Below the pieces are notes generated by a model. The model had not been told where the DNA came from and ran no database searches. It saw only the letters and a list, made by a program, of their open reading frames with translations. Below, in pieces: positions 46,232-56,394 of a stretch of 64,000 nucleotides of DNA (positions within the stretch are counted from its first letter, which is position 1; the number at the start of each line of letters is the position of its first letter). The position numbers and the translations under genes were made by a program. This stretch comes from Diaporthe sp. PMI_573 (lineage: Eukaryota > Ascomycota > Sordariomycetes > Diaporthales > Diaporthaceae), in assembly GCA_021399435.1 (NCBI GenBank), contig JAJTUP010000011.1, positions 248,001 through 312,000 of the forward strand. The letters are read 5' to 3'.

Positions 46232-49191
46232 CTATAGTGCTAAATCATCATCTGGGTCGGCTTGATACCGTCCTCTCAAATCATTAAATCGCGGCCTCCG
46301 ACGCAAGCCTCGGCCTGCCCGTAGTCTTGCGTCGGAGGCAAATCGCACCCGCATGTCCCTCGATGGTCTTTTACGGCGCAATATTCCTTGAGGTGATGCC
46401 GCCTGGTTGTTTTGATCTTCCAAGTCCTGTGGTGGAGGCTGTTGCTGTGCCTGTCGTCCCCCATCTTCGTGAAGCCATCCTCTCAGATCCTCGACCCCCT
46501 CGCGACGACGTAGGGGCTGCGGTGGTGGCTCGTCTGCTGTGGAGGGTAGCCTTCTGATGCGCAGGAGGTTCTGCACCTGTGCTAAACGGCTTTGAACCAC
46601 AGTGTTCCACCAGCCAACGGGGGCCCGCTCGACTCCTGGAGGCGGCCCGGTGCCTTCTTGCTCCTGGTATCTCTGCCTCAGGTCCTCTACTGGTGCAACG
46701 CGACGCAGCTGAGACTGCTCTGCCTTGTCTGCCCTCGTCGCCAAGCCACCGATGCGCAAAATTCCTGCTGCTTCGGTGAGGCGGTCCATGACATCTGTGC
46801 CGATAGCGGCAAGGCCGGTTTGCACACTTGCAGGCGCTCGAGGAGAGGGCTTTTCCAAGAGGGACACGGTGTCAGCTTGATCAAATTACCAAGGTAGAGG
46901 GCAGTCCTGAGGCGGCTTCTTACAATAGGTGCTTGACTGATATGCTCATTTGACCAGGCTCGGATCTCATCTTGTCCCTCTTTCCAGTCTGGTTGAGCTT
47001 CCCTCCAGCGGGCCCATCTCAGGAGCTCTCGCAGAGATGGCCGGTCGGCTGGCTCGGCCGCGAGGCAGCGAACCAATATTCTTTTGAGATTGGAGTCAAG
47101 CGGCGACTCGAGAGCAGTGGGATTTACGAGCCAAATACCATAAGTATAGAAAGGGTCCACCGATTGTCCGTCAAAATTGGTGACCCGGAATGGCTTCGGG
47201 AACATCTCGGCCACTGCAGCATTCAGAGTCAGCTATCAGAGCACCAAGGGAGTCGTATCATACAAATAGGGAAATAAAGGGCCACAGTGTGGCCATAGCC
47301 TATCTCAAACCACCAGCGTAATAAGTCCTTTGAGGCCAGGCGGCCACAGATGGGAGGGATTCCTTCTTGAAGGGGCTAAGATTGTATCCAAAAGCAGCTT
47401 ACTGGCGTTATGGTCGTTCAAGGGACCGACTGCTTTTGGAGGGTCTGTCCACGCAGCCTGAGTGATGAGCATATGCATGCACTTGAGACAGTAGAGTCAG
47501 CCTTCTCGCTCACACCAAGTCACTCAGTAATTACAATAGCGGTAACTCACAACGCCAATGTGCCAGATGTTGCTGTGCCACCCGTAATTGCCAGCTATCC
47601 TGGGACGTGGATTTTCATTTGCAGGCCATGTATTGATATAGTCCCATTCTTTGGTAAATTGTTCCTGGAATAAGTATACGCTGAGCACGCTAGATACGAA
47701 GCCAGGCATCAAGTGTGACAAAGTGGACCCACTGGTAAAAGGTAAGGTGTTTTCCCTCTTAATCTCGTTCCCCAAGCCGAATTTCTAGTAAGACGTTAGC
47801 GACAAGTTCTTTCGACGGTGTCTCGCAAAATTCAAAGTGGTAGCGGTGCCTACTGCGAATGATTTCGAGGGTCTGATGCTGGGCGGGCCAGGCCAAAATC
47901 CCCAACCTAGAGAAACTTAGCGGTTCCGCCGTCGAGAAAGGTCATGGTCATGCTGCGGCTATCGACTTTTCTAACCTTGACGATTGGTACTTGGGCATGC
48001 TCATCGTTATCGAAGTCCCCGATCATTACTTAGTATCAAGACGAAATCAGTCTTTTAAACAAGCACTACAGTCTGATATCCAGTTACCTACCGTTCTGGG
48101 GGTCAAGATCGAAGTGAACCAAGTTGTAAGCGAGGTACCTCAGGGCCTCATCTGAGCCTGGCGGCATCAGATCATCCTGGTCTTCTGTGCCTGGCGGCTC
48201 AACCCACCTGTCCTCGCCGGTATTTGCATCCTTTGCGTATCTAGGTGGGTGCGCCATTGAAATGCAGGCTCTGATGACTTGTTCACACCGTGAGTGACCG
48301 CGTCGCATCTGGATGGCAGCAGGGTTTTTGCATCTCGAGCGTGCAAAGCACACTTACGGCAAATAAAGATTTTCCAAAGGACCCTGTTTGGGACAGGAAT
48401 TCCAGCCCTTCCAACTCGCGTCATAAAGCGGAGCATATCTCCGTTCTTCATATGTTCGATGCACATGATTTCCAAAGAATCATCGGCCCGCTGCCACCTC
48501 TCCATCTCTCTCGTCTCATCCGAACCGTCGTTCTTAGGGACCATGATGTCTCCATTGAAACGCAAGAGCTGAACGAGATGCCTCGCTCGCTTCACAGTCT
48601 GTTCCATAGATATCAATCATGAAGCTTCAAGATACTCATAACAAAGAATCACTTGGATGTAATTCCGTCGCGACATACCAGTGTTATCTGCTTTTCCCGC
48701 CCCAAGACCGCCCCCTCGAGTGCAGTGGACTTGATCACAATCCTCTTCCATCCCCTCCTGGTGTTGATTTCCCAAAGGCTTACCATTCCTTGGCCGCCAC
48801 TACCGAGGACTTTCGCCAGTCGGGCATCAATACCCATGCTGCGAAGCAACCTGCGGACGCGCCCAGCTCCAAGCTGGATCGGTATGTCGTCATCCACGTT
48901 TTTTGACAGGAACCTCTTGCGCCAAAATCGTTTCCAATTTTGGGCCTGAAGAGTGACCATCTCGCGATTAGGTCGGCTGGCAAGCCCGTTCCACGGCCAT
49001 CCTCTACGAAAGGGGCGGTTCCTCTCAGCGAGGAGATCGCGCGGGTCGGCGTTCATGTCCGCCGCGACTCTTTGGAGTACCACATCAGGGTATAAACGTC
49101 TTACGCCATTTCTGTAATCGCCGAAAAGAGTCGCAAAGTCTCGCTGGAGGTTACGAAATGTCAGAACGCGCTGTCGCGTGTCGGCATCCAT
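46232..49191 (-). CDS. Fungal protein kinase-like protein with repeated C-terminal tail
   Basis: Ten exons on the minus strand close in frame: 48679-49191, 48358-48598, 48092-48277, 47976-48028, 47854-47906, 47551-47755, 47403-47457, 47264-47365, 46924-47213 and 46232-46849, giving 771 residues. Kinase landmarks: Gly-rich loop LGSGGQGMVS (about 129-138), the Lys of IVIKS (154), catalytic loop HFDLDPQN (about 306-313, in place of HRDLKxxN), and VGDFGLARP (332-340). The likely activation segment and APE-like EQFTKEW follow, then CLAAEPADRPSLRELL at the end of the C-lobe. The HxDLDPxN loop keeps the catalytic Asp and Asn, so activity is plausible. It is typical of a fungal-specific kinase-like group I cannot name. 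The tail after about residue 570 is described separately. The acceptor of exon 6 is the least certain junction; another acceptor breaks the frame. Confidence 0.75.
46235..46810 (-). repeat. three-fold protein repeat in the kinase tail
   Basis: The C-terminal 190 residues of the kinase contain three diverged units of about 61-69 residues. Each has a helix ending ILRIGG, LLRIRR or ILRRKR, then an Arg-rich spacer, then an [VF]-[EN]-DLR core: PVEDLRQRYQEQ, GVEDLRGWLHED and RFNDLRGRYQAD. The DNA copies are too diverged to look tandem at nucleotide level, so the repeat is old. Confidence 0.7.
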
Positions 49192-49689
49192 CTTCGCAAA
49201 TATTGGCTGGGACTGTGGTCAAGAGTGACCAGGATTTTGGAGTGCGCCAGCAAGAATATCAGCTCCGTCCGCGGCGGGACCTTGTTTCGAAGAGCTTTTC
49301 TCAAAACATTCCAGTGTGGGAGCCGCCCAATTGTCCGCAAGCGGTAGGGGTGCCTGTCAACAAAGGGCCAACAATTGACTGCCCTGACGTCCACGGGAAC
49401 CGGACAACTACTTGTGCACATGTGTAACAATAATCTAGCAATCTTTCAGAAGTGAACAGCACTGGTTCTGATCTATCTGTTCCCTCCAAAATTAAAGGAT
49501 ACATACAATAGGAGAGGCCCAGGTATATCGAACAGGGCCTTCCTATCTAATGAGGCACTTCAGGAACGGTATTTGTCTGCCACTATAGCAAGCCAAAAGA
49601 AAAAAAAAAGGATTAAAAAGAATGATGATTCCGCCTAGATCCTGCTCTCGTCGCGAGCCTTGATGACAGCCTGCCTGGTGTGAGCGCAT
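49192..49689. other. intergenic
   Basis: Promoter side of the kinase gene. An A-rich run (aaaagaaaaaaaaagg) is at about 49593-49609. No gene was recognised. Confidence 0.4.
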
Positions 49690-50060
49690 TGGACATGTGT
49701 GCCGCCATTGAGACATCTCAGGATTGCTTCCACCCAATGATCGGATTCTCAGGCAAATTGTTCTACCTCATCACATGCTTAAATCGTCATTGTCGCCTAG
49801 TTATGCAGGGGTCTTCAAAAGATCCCTGCATCGCGGCCGAGTACGAACGACAGCTCCTTGCTTGGGCACCACAGCATGAAGACAAGACATTGGTGGACGC
49901 GAGCGTCACATTCCGAAATCATGGTCTCATCCTGCTCTATGAAATTTACGGGCGGCCCAACAGGGGAGCTGGCCAGCACGAGGTAGAACCCGACTCGCAC
50001 GCCGCCCGAGCATTAATTAGCACACGAGACCCTCGAGAGTCTCTTCGAGACTCCTCTTGA
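49690..50060 (+). pseudogene. Fragment resembling a fungal Zn-cluster transcription-factor regulatory domain
   Basis: A single open stretch of about 120 residues with no ATG start and no matching exons on either side. It reads DCFHPMIGFSGKLFYLITCL, then AAEYERQLLAWAPQHEDKTLVDASVTFRNHGLILLYEIYG. This order resembles the middle regulatory domain of many Zn2Cys6 fungal factors (the Fungal_trans_2 type): an IG-x-S-x-x-L start, E-x-ERQL-x-W, then a helix leading to LLYLY. The Zn2Cys6 motif itself was not found nearby. I read it as a truncated remnant. The family call rests on pattern memory only and is tentative. Confidence 0.4.
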
Positions 50061-50615
50061 TGCGCCGTGCATTCATTCTCATACCATTCCACTGCTCACA
50101 GCTGGATCGCAACTGCAACACGATGATGCATCGATGCGAGTCAAGGTGGTCGATCGTTTTAAAGCGTTGTTCTCCACAAATCGACTTACAGTGAACTTGT
50201 GGGCAATACAATTGTTGGAAGACTTATGGAGTCTCCGGGACTCAGGCTCTTCCTTAAAGTGGCTGGAACTACTTTGGTCCAAGAATTGGACCTTGAATTT
50301 TTCCTGACGGAACGAACTTTAACAAGGGTCGCTGGCCAGGCTACCTAGGTAGACACTGCGATTTAAATAGACTGCATCACCCAAGAAACCGATCCAGCAT
50401 ATCGCAACTTTTCCGTCACGATATTCAGGAATCTATATCAAAACATGATAGAACCTGGCTTCTCCGGAGTCTAATCCCTAGCCTTTGAGAAATTCTAAAC
50501 ACCATTTTTCCAGAGTTGTCTAGAGTGATTCATCAACGGCAGAGTCTAAAGAGTCTCCCTTGTCCGACCAAGTGTAAGGCTTGGAAAACAATTGATCCTG
50601 TACAACTCGCAGTGC
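50061..50615. other. intergenic between pseudogenes
   Basis: AT-rich sequence without coding signal. No repeat was recognised. Confidence 0.4.
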
Positions 50616-51590
50616 TTAGATCGCGGCGTAGACTGTCTTTTCGAACTTAGATAAAAGCTCGACGGCCTTCTGGTCACCAGTAGGCTGCAGCTGTGACAAG
50701 TACACACCGGCGACCCCATTCTCGATGTCAATCCGCTACCGATGTTTTAGTCAAGACTCAAGAAGTCGCGTTAGTTCAACTCACCCAGTAGCAGTTTGGG
50801 TATCCAGACCACGTTAGGGAGCGAGCGGCGCGACCACCGGGTACAGCAGCAGTGTTGAGAAGCCCGCCGAGCCCATAATCGCAAGGAACACTGGTGGGAA
50901 CGGCGTTATAGATGGCGTTACGGTCAGCAAGGCTGTATTGCTCGGGGGCGTCGAGCCCTTTGCGGCTCTCCAATTGAGGCTTCATCATCTCCACCAGCGT
51001 CTCCGGACGTAGGAGCTTGCCTTGTAGAACGCCACGATAAAGCTTTAGCAGCTCGTCGACAGTAGTGTAGATGCCGTCGCCGCCTATATCATCCTCTACC
51101 GGGTCTGGCCACCAAAAGTACCGGGCTCTCTGCTGTCCAGAGCCGGCCCGCTCCCAGAACGTGACTTTGCGGGACCGCAAATCTTCATGCTGATCAAAAT
51201 GGAAGGTGATGTCCTTGATGGAAAGAGGGTCGAACATATACTTCTGCATATAGTCGCCCAACTCCAGGCCACCGTTCACCGCTTCGACCTATATCAATGC
51301 GACAAGATGTGTCAGACGTATGGTGCAAACATAAAGGAAGTGGCGCGGGGAAAGACTCATCATTAAGCCAGCCCATTCAAGGCCTGGGGAATACATCCAC
51401 CATTCACCAGGCTCGAAAAGGAGGAATGCAGGAAACGTGTTTCTCTGGAAGAAATAGGCAGAAAGTGGATTAGTTGACAAGCGCAGACCATTCGCATACG
51501 ATTGTCCCCGTCATGGTATTCCTTCTTTCCCCTTGCGGGCCAAGTGCGAGGTTATCCACCAGCCCCAGTCGACCCTGTTCAAAGGTACGG
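50616..51590 (-). pseudogene. Beta-lactamase / transesterase-like enzyme, broken
   Basis: Remnant of a serine beta-lactamase-fold (PF00144-like) enzyme, the family of LovD-type acyltransferases and esterases. Recognisable exons (minus strand) are 51361-51444 (FEPGEWWMYSPGLEWAGLM), 50785-51288 (VEAVNGGLELGDYMQKYMF, IGGDGIYTTVDELLKLYRGVLQGKLL, LTWSGYPNCYW) and 50616-50735 (RIDIENGVAGVYLSQLQPTGDQ). A degraded piece of the preceding exon (FEQGRLGLVDN) lies at about 51550-51590. The N-terminal part with the catalytic Ser-x-x-Lys is missing. The splice donor after LEWAGLM reads ATGAGT instead of GTGAGT, so that intron could not be removed normally. Missing 5' part plus lost donor make this a pseudogene. 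Confidence 0.8.
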
Positions 51591-51880
51591 CACGGTACAG
51601 TAAGTGCACTTTTCATACAAGATGTTGGACCATTCATTTGTAATATGTACTTCTGTGAACATATTTCTGATCCACCATGACCTCGTGGCCGTCACATCAT
51701 GCACGCCTTGTTCATCTCGGCTTGCCAAGTGGTTGGGTTTTGCCATGCGTTCATGTTGCGGAAATCTGGATTGTAGCCTCAGATTTGTCAATGAGATTCA
51801 GCAGTGATAAATATTTGCACCTTTCCTTTTTCAAGCTATAAGTTGGTGTTCAAAGACAGCTCCCCCATAAGCCAAGATTC

Positions 51881-53183
51881 ATGCCTTCACCAGTCTCATT
51901 CCAACATTCTCAAATAAATTCCGATGCTCCTTTCAATCCCTCGGAGCTGAAGAGTCGAGTCCCGTACAATCCATTTTATTTAGAGGGTGAGCCCAACATC
52001 GCGCCCGACAACACCAGAGCCAGCGTCGGAGGCGGAATAATCTCAGGTCCACTGCAGCAAGCCCTCGAAGAACAGGGCTTCTTCACCCCCGCTGGACAGG
52101 CCAAGACGGTGGGTTATGTCAGTTGGGCATGTGGTGGTGGCTACGGCTTTTACGTCGCGAGTTACGGGTTTGGTGTCGACCAGATCTTGGGCGCCCGAGT
52201 CGTGCTCGCTGATGGCAGTGTGTGGACACCGACGACGACAAGGACATTCTGTGGTCTCTCCGAGGCGCCGGCGCAGGGACCCTCGCCGTTGTTGTCGAGT
52301 TGAGGATCAAGGTTTACCCTACTCCCAAGCTCTTCGCTGGGTTCTTGGGATTCCCAATCACGGAGGTTGCGACTGTCTTTGAGAGATTCAAGCAAATCGT
52401 GTCCGAGGAAGGGATTCCCGACGAGTTCAGCGGCGACGCCATCATTGCTCGGCCTGAAATGCTCAAATTAGCCGGGTCACAGCCCTGCTTCATCTTCTAC
52501 TGGTGCTGGGCAGCCGTGGGAGGGGATGTCACCCCGGCGAGAGTGTACTTGGAGAGAATGAAAAGCCTTGGGACAGTACTCATCAACACCGTCCAGCAGA
52601 GTAAGCCATTGGCTGATTTTCCCTCCTTCTTCTGGGTCTTGAAAAACCTAATACCTACGTAGCAACCACTGCGTCTTTTGGAGGGGGTGACTCATCGTCA
52701 AGCGCATTCTTTCCAAGTTGCACCGTATCTGGTCTTGAACCAACACTTGGTGAGATATTCGCGCGGCACCTGCCCCCTCAGCCGCTGGCAGCAGTTGTCG
52801 TTCATTACAATCACGAGTTAGCTGTCAGAAGCGGGACTGATGACGGCGTTGGGACTATATTTGGGCGCCGACAACAGCACAGCATTCTTGGTTTTCATGG
52901 AGGCACCAGTGTCGACACTTTCTCAACCCCTGACGCGCTGTCTCAGGCCACGGACTGGGTCAACGTCTTGAAAAAGAGAATCTCAAGCTCTGGAGTGTTG
53001 CTGAGCCACAGCTTCCCTAGATTTTCGCCGCAAAATGAGGTTGAACCTGTCATCTTTCTCGGGCCAAAAGCCGCTGATAGGCTCGCACGACTGAAAAGAA
53101 GGGTGGATGGCGGCGATTTCTTTGGTAAAAGCTACCCTCGGCTCTCTCAGATGGCATCACAAACTTTGGAAGAAGAATTTTGA
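51881..53183 (+). pseudogene. FAD-linked oxidoreductase (BBE/PCMH-like), frameshifted and 5'-truncated
   Basis: Fragment of an FAD-binding oxidoreductase of the berberine-bridge/6-hydroxynicotine-oxidase type, often found in fungal secondary-metabolite clusters. Recognisable parts are GYVSWACGGGYGFYVASYGFGVDQILGARVVLADGSV (second half of the FAD domain), then DILWSLRGAGAGTLAVVVELRIKVYPTP. After a GT-AG intron (52601-52662) come LPPQPLAAVVVHYNHELAV and ALSQATDWVNVL. The first and second parts are in different frames: near 52218-52224 one base seems missing from a GTG-GTG-GAC context, so DGSV should run into VDTDDDKD. The N-terminal half of the FAD domain is absent. The last part stays open to a stop at 53183. 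Confidence 0.78.
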
Positions 53184-53221
53184 ATAGAACATCAATTTCA
53201 AATGCTCAATGCCGCCCGTGT

Positions 53222-54598
53222 TCAGTCCCACGTGTGCGTTATGACTGCGGTCCGTCCTGCTCCCGGCTGAGGACAATTGCAGCGCCCCTGCGTCGACCAA
53301 GTTTGACAAGCCTCACCGCAACGACAGCCACGCCAGCGAGGCTCACGACAATGACAACCTGCCAGCAATGCAGTATGAGTGGGTGCCTCGTAGGCAACCT
53401 CTGGTCTGCGGTTTTGCTCCTCATTCCTTATCCTTTCTCTTCTGACCTCCTCTTTCCATGCTCGCTGCATTTCTATTTGGGTTTCATTCATATGCCTTTC
53501 ATATGCTCTGATCATGTTGTCCAGATCCTCCCTTCTTCTTGCATCCTCTTGCATCCTGTTATTTTCTTCTTGATGCTTTTGCTGGACGCGCCGCTGGACC
53601 TCTTCTGTTATTTCTCTTTCTCGCTGGAGCTGCTCTTGTCGTTTTGCTTCTGCGTCTCTCTCCGACATCCTCACAGCTTCTCGCACTCTTGCGTCAAGCT
53701 CAGCCTGCCTCTCATTCTCGATCCGGTGTTGCTTTTTATCCTGCTCAAGTTGAGCTTTTACGCCCTCGCTGATTTTCCTGGTGATTCCTTGATCATGTTG
53801 CTCCCTCTCTAGTCTATGCTCATCGTCTCGCTGCTGCTTTTGTCGCATCCTCGCTGTGACCTCTTCGTTGATCTTGTATTGCATATCTTGTAGCTTTTGT
53901 GCTTCTTCGGCCTCTCTTTCATCCTCCTCGAGTCGCAGCCGTTTTGCTGCTTCGTTAATCTGGCGCTGGTTTTCTTCTAACTCCCGTCTGTGTTCAGCGT
54001 CCCTTTCTTCCCGCTCACGTAGCTGCTGTGCTGCTGCTTCGTTGATCCGTTTCTGTTCTTCCCCTAACCTCTTTCTCTCCTCGGCCATTCTCTGGTCCTC
54101 TTCAAAGCGCTGCCTTGCAGCCGCCTCGTTGATCCGGCGCCGGTCTTCCTCCTGTCTCATCCTTGCTTCCTTCTGTCTTCTTCTCGATTCCTGATCAGAT
54201 CGCTCTCTGTCTCGGACCATATCGGCGAAAAGCCGCTGTGCAGCTTCCCTATCTCTGTCGCGAATAGAATCTTCGAAGGCTTGTCAGTTCACAAGCCCCC
54301 AGGATGTGAATCGTTTCCAAGCTTCTCAAATGCCGAAGCGACGCCGTTGGCCAGCGGCCTCTGAGAGCCAAGTTGAAATTGGGAACTTACGGCTGTCTTC
54401 CTCATGTCTTCGGCAGTAAGTGGCGTCCGAATGCTTCGAGTTTAGGCAGAACGACCGTCGCGAACTAAGAGCCTCACAAGTGTGGGATTCACAATATCGT
54501 GATATTCTAAATTTCCCGCTCCTGATCCTTTCAACTCGAGCCTTCCTACAACATCCACTCCTTTGGCATCCTGTGTGTGTACTGTTACAAGAGCCCAT
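53222..54598 (-). CDS. Cys-rich protein with long 29-residue-repeat coiled coil
   Basis: Two exons on the minus strand, 54391-54598 and 53222-54279, 1266 bp and 421 residues. Residues 1-70 hold eight Cys and several His (CNSTHTGCQRSGCC, RYCESHTCEAL, FCLNSKHSDATYCRRHE) and look like a metal-binding or disulfide module. Residues about 75-370 are a highly charged Glu/Arg/Gln coiled coil. Its first half repeats a unit starting INEAAA about every 29 residues. As read, the C-terminus is again Cys-rich (CHCREPRWRGCRCGEAC). However, the next frame at 53239-53370 encodes a perfect hydrophobic span (VVIVVSLAGVAVVAVRLV), so a small splice or frameshift may give a tail anchor instead. No family was recognised. 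It is the only complete gene inside the decayed stretch. Confidence 0.7.
53500..54136 (-). repeat. 29-residue (about 87-bp) coiled-coil repeat
   Basis: Units begin at Ile-Asn-Glu-Ala-Ala (or a variant) spaced 29, 29, 29, 33, 29 and 25 residues: INEAAAR, INEAAAQ, INEAAKR, INEEVTA, ISEGVKA, VREAVRM and ITEEVQR. The first three are nearly identical in their first six residues, so the array probably grew by internal duplication. Confidence 0.75.
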
Positions 54599-56394
54599 CA
54601 GCGGCTTCGAAAGGGGAAAACCTTATAAAGTAATGATGTAAAGCAGTACACGAAATGACACTTGAACACGACATGAACGTGTCACAAGAAAGTCAGCGGC
54701 GGGGGTATTGGGGAAAGAGCACATTCAAGAGGTCCTGCACAGTTTGATGATCATTCCCGAAAGCTTTGTAGTATTTATGATAATTAGGTAGAGGCCAGAG
54801 CCTCAGCCTGCCTCGTAGTGTGCTACAAGGCAACCAATCTCCGAGACCTTTCTCGGTGGGCCGGTTGCCTGCTTTCGAGCAAGCAGCGTGGTATCACAAT
54901 TGAATTGGAAGCCGAGAGGCTCTCAAGTGCCCTGCGCAGCGTTCGAGCCTTACTTCTTTTCCCACATGTTAGAGCAACTCGGCATGCACGTTATGCACCT
55001 CGTCGAAGGGTGCCGTTTTGAAATGGGAGGTGGGGCTTGTGCAGCCTGCAAGTCAGCATGCACGGTACGCAGCCCGTCCATAGGCAGGGGGTGCCGTGGT
55101 GAAATGAATGGAGTGGCATGCGCAGCCTGCAGGCTTTCATAAGAAAAAGGAGGCTGAGCATCGTGGGGTTTGAAAATGGCAGCCAAAGTTCATTCAAGCC
55201 TGCGGGAGAAGTCAAGCCAAAAAAACATGTTGTGTGCGGGTTCCGGGGTTGATTGTAATTGTCATGTAAAGCCATGTGAGTTTTCAGGTCTGGTCTCAGT
55301 CGAGTATGACCATTTCGCCATTGTCTTGTCAGCCACTTGCTTCTATATATACTTGAGCAATTAATTCTACTAGAAGAATTCCCATGGCCAGTTGGGCTCC
55401 TCACCTAGACTTGTGTAGTATTGGCAGACTTGTGTTCACCGGTGGACCACACCGATGTTGGATCCATGCCGGTGCTTCTTGGATATTGCTCACAGTTGCT
55501 CCAATAGAAATATGGTACGACCCTACCTTTTTTCGGCATGCAGGCCAGAGCATCTTATCTCTGCGTCTCGATATGTTCACGGCACTTCAAACAAGTTCTC
55601 GGCAGTCTGCTTCAAAATGGTCAATGAGATTTTGGGCGAGCGTAGCCAAATTAGAAACCAGCAGGATTTAGTCTGAATTTGGTCTGAAAATTTGCCTGTA
55701 AACAAGTAGCAGCCCTGATATGTACTCTTGGCCCATCTTCTGAGAAGCGCATATTGGGTAACTATTACGTAATCACATCTAGAACAGATATATAATATTT
55801 GAGCATACTGGCTATCGAATGCTGTTTTCGTTCAACATCTTGTGCTTAATCATTAAAGACGTATGTTATCTCACGGAATACTCTTTTGAGGCTTAATGAA
55901 CCTGTAAAAGTAGATTCCGCTCGACTTGTTAGAGATACTAAAAGATCCGTTCCATTTTTCCAAATTCCTTCAAATTTTGCATCGCATTCTTTCGCTACTT
56001 TAAGCCGATAGTCTCGAAATACAAGCTTTCTGAAGACCCTATCTCATGGAAAGATTCCGAACACCTCCGCTAGACCAACACGCCCCTTCCTTCGTATCTA
56101 TGCTATGCACCAGTATTCCTTGCCAATAGGTGTCTGATCAAGGTCCAGCCGGTCATCCCTGCCGCTTTTGTGACCCTGCACTTGCTCCTGCTCTGAACTT
56201 TCGGCGTGTTGAGTATGAATTTGTCGAACTGTCCGTCGTCAGATACGAGGCTGAGCATCATGATCACGAGATGGCTTGCGTGGCTCGGAGAATCTAATAG
56301 CGCATTTACCGTACTCCCCAGAGAAGCGTCCGCGTGGGGCTGCGTGTGTATCTTATCAACTTCATGTCTGTCGATTTGCTGAATATACCCACTC
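54599..56394. other. gene-free AT-rich stretch
   Basis: 1.8 kb without a supported gene. It contains a diverged two-copy tandem repeat (listed) and an increasingly AT-rich part from about 55,700 to 56,100. Open frames such as 55384-55671 are not recognised. Confidence 0.4.
54982..55132. repeat. diverged tandem duplication, two copies of about 74-81 bp
   Basis: Copy 1 (54982-55055) and copy 2 (55056-55132) share GCATGCACG, TGCCGT, TGAAATG and GCAGCCTGCA in the same order. The inner landmarks are 81 bp apart. One frame reads GCRFEMGGGACAAC and GCRGEMNGVACAAC, but no start or family was seen. A weaker third copy may follow near 55160. Confidence 0.7.

Noticed and set aside
47784..47790. Alternative acceptor for kinase exon 6 (reading KFGLGNEIK)
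   Set aside because: It puts exon 6 in the wrong phase relative to the DFG exon. The acceptor at 47756-47757 keeps the frame through to the stop codon.
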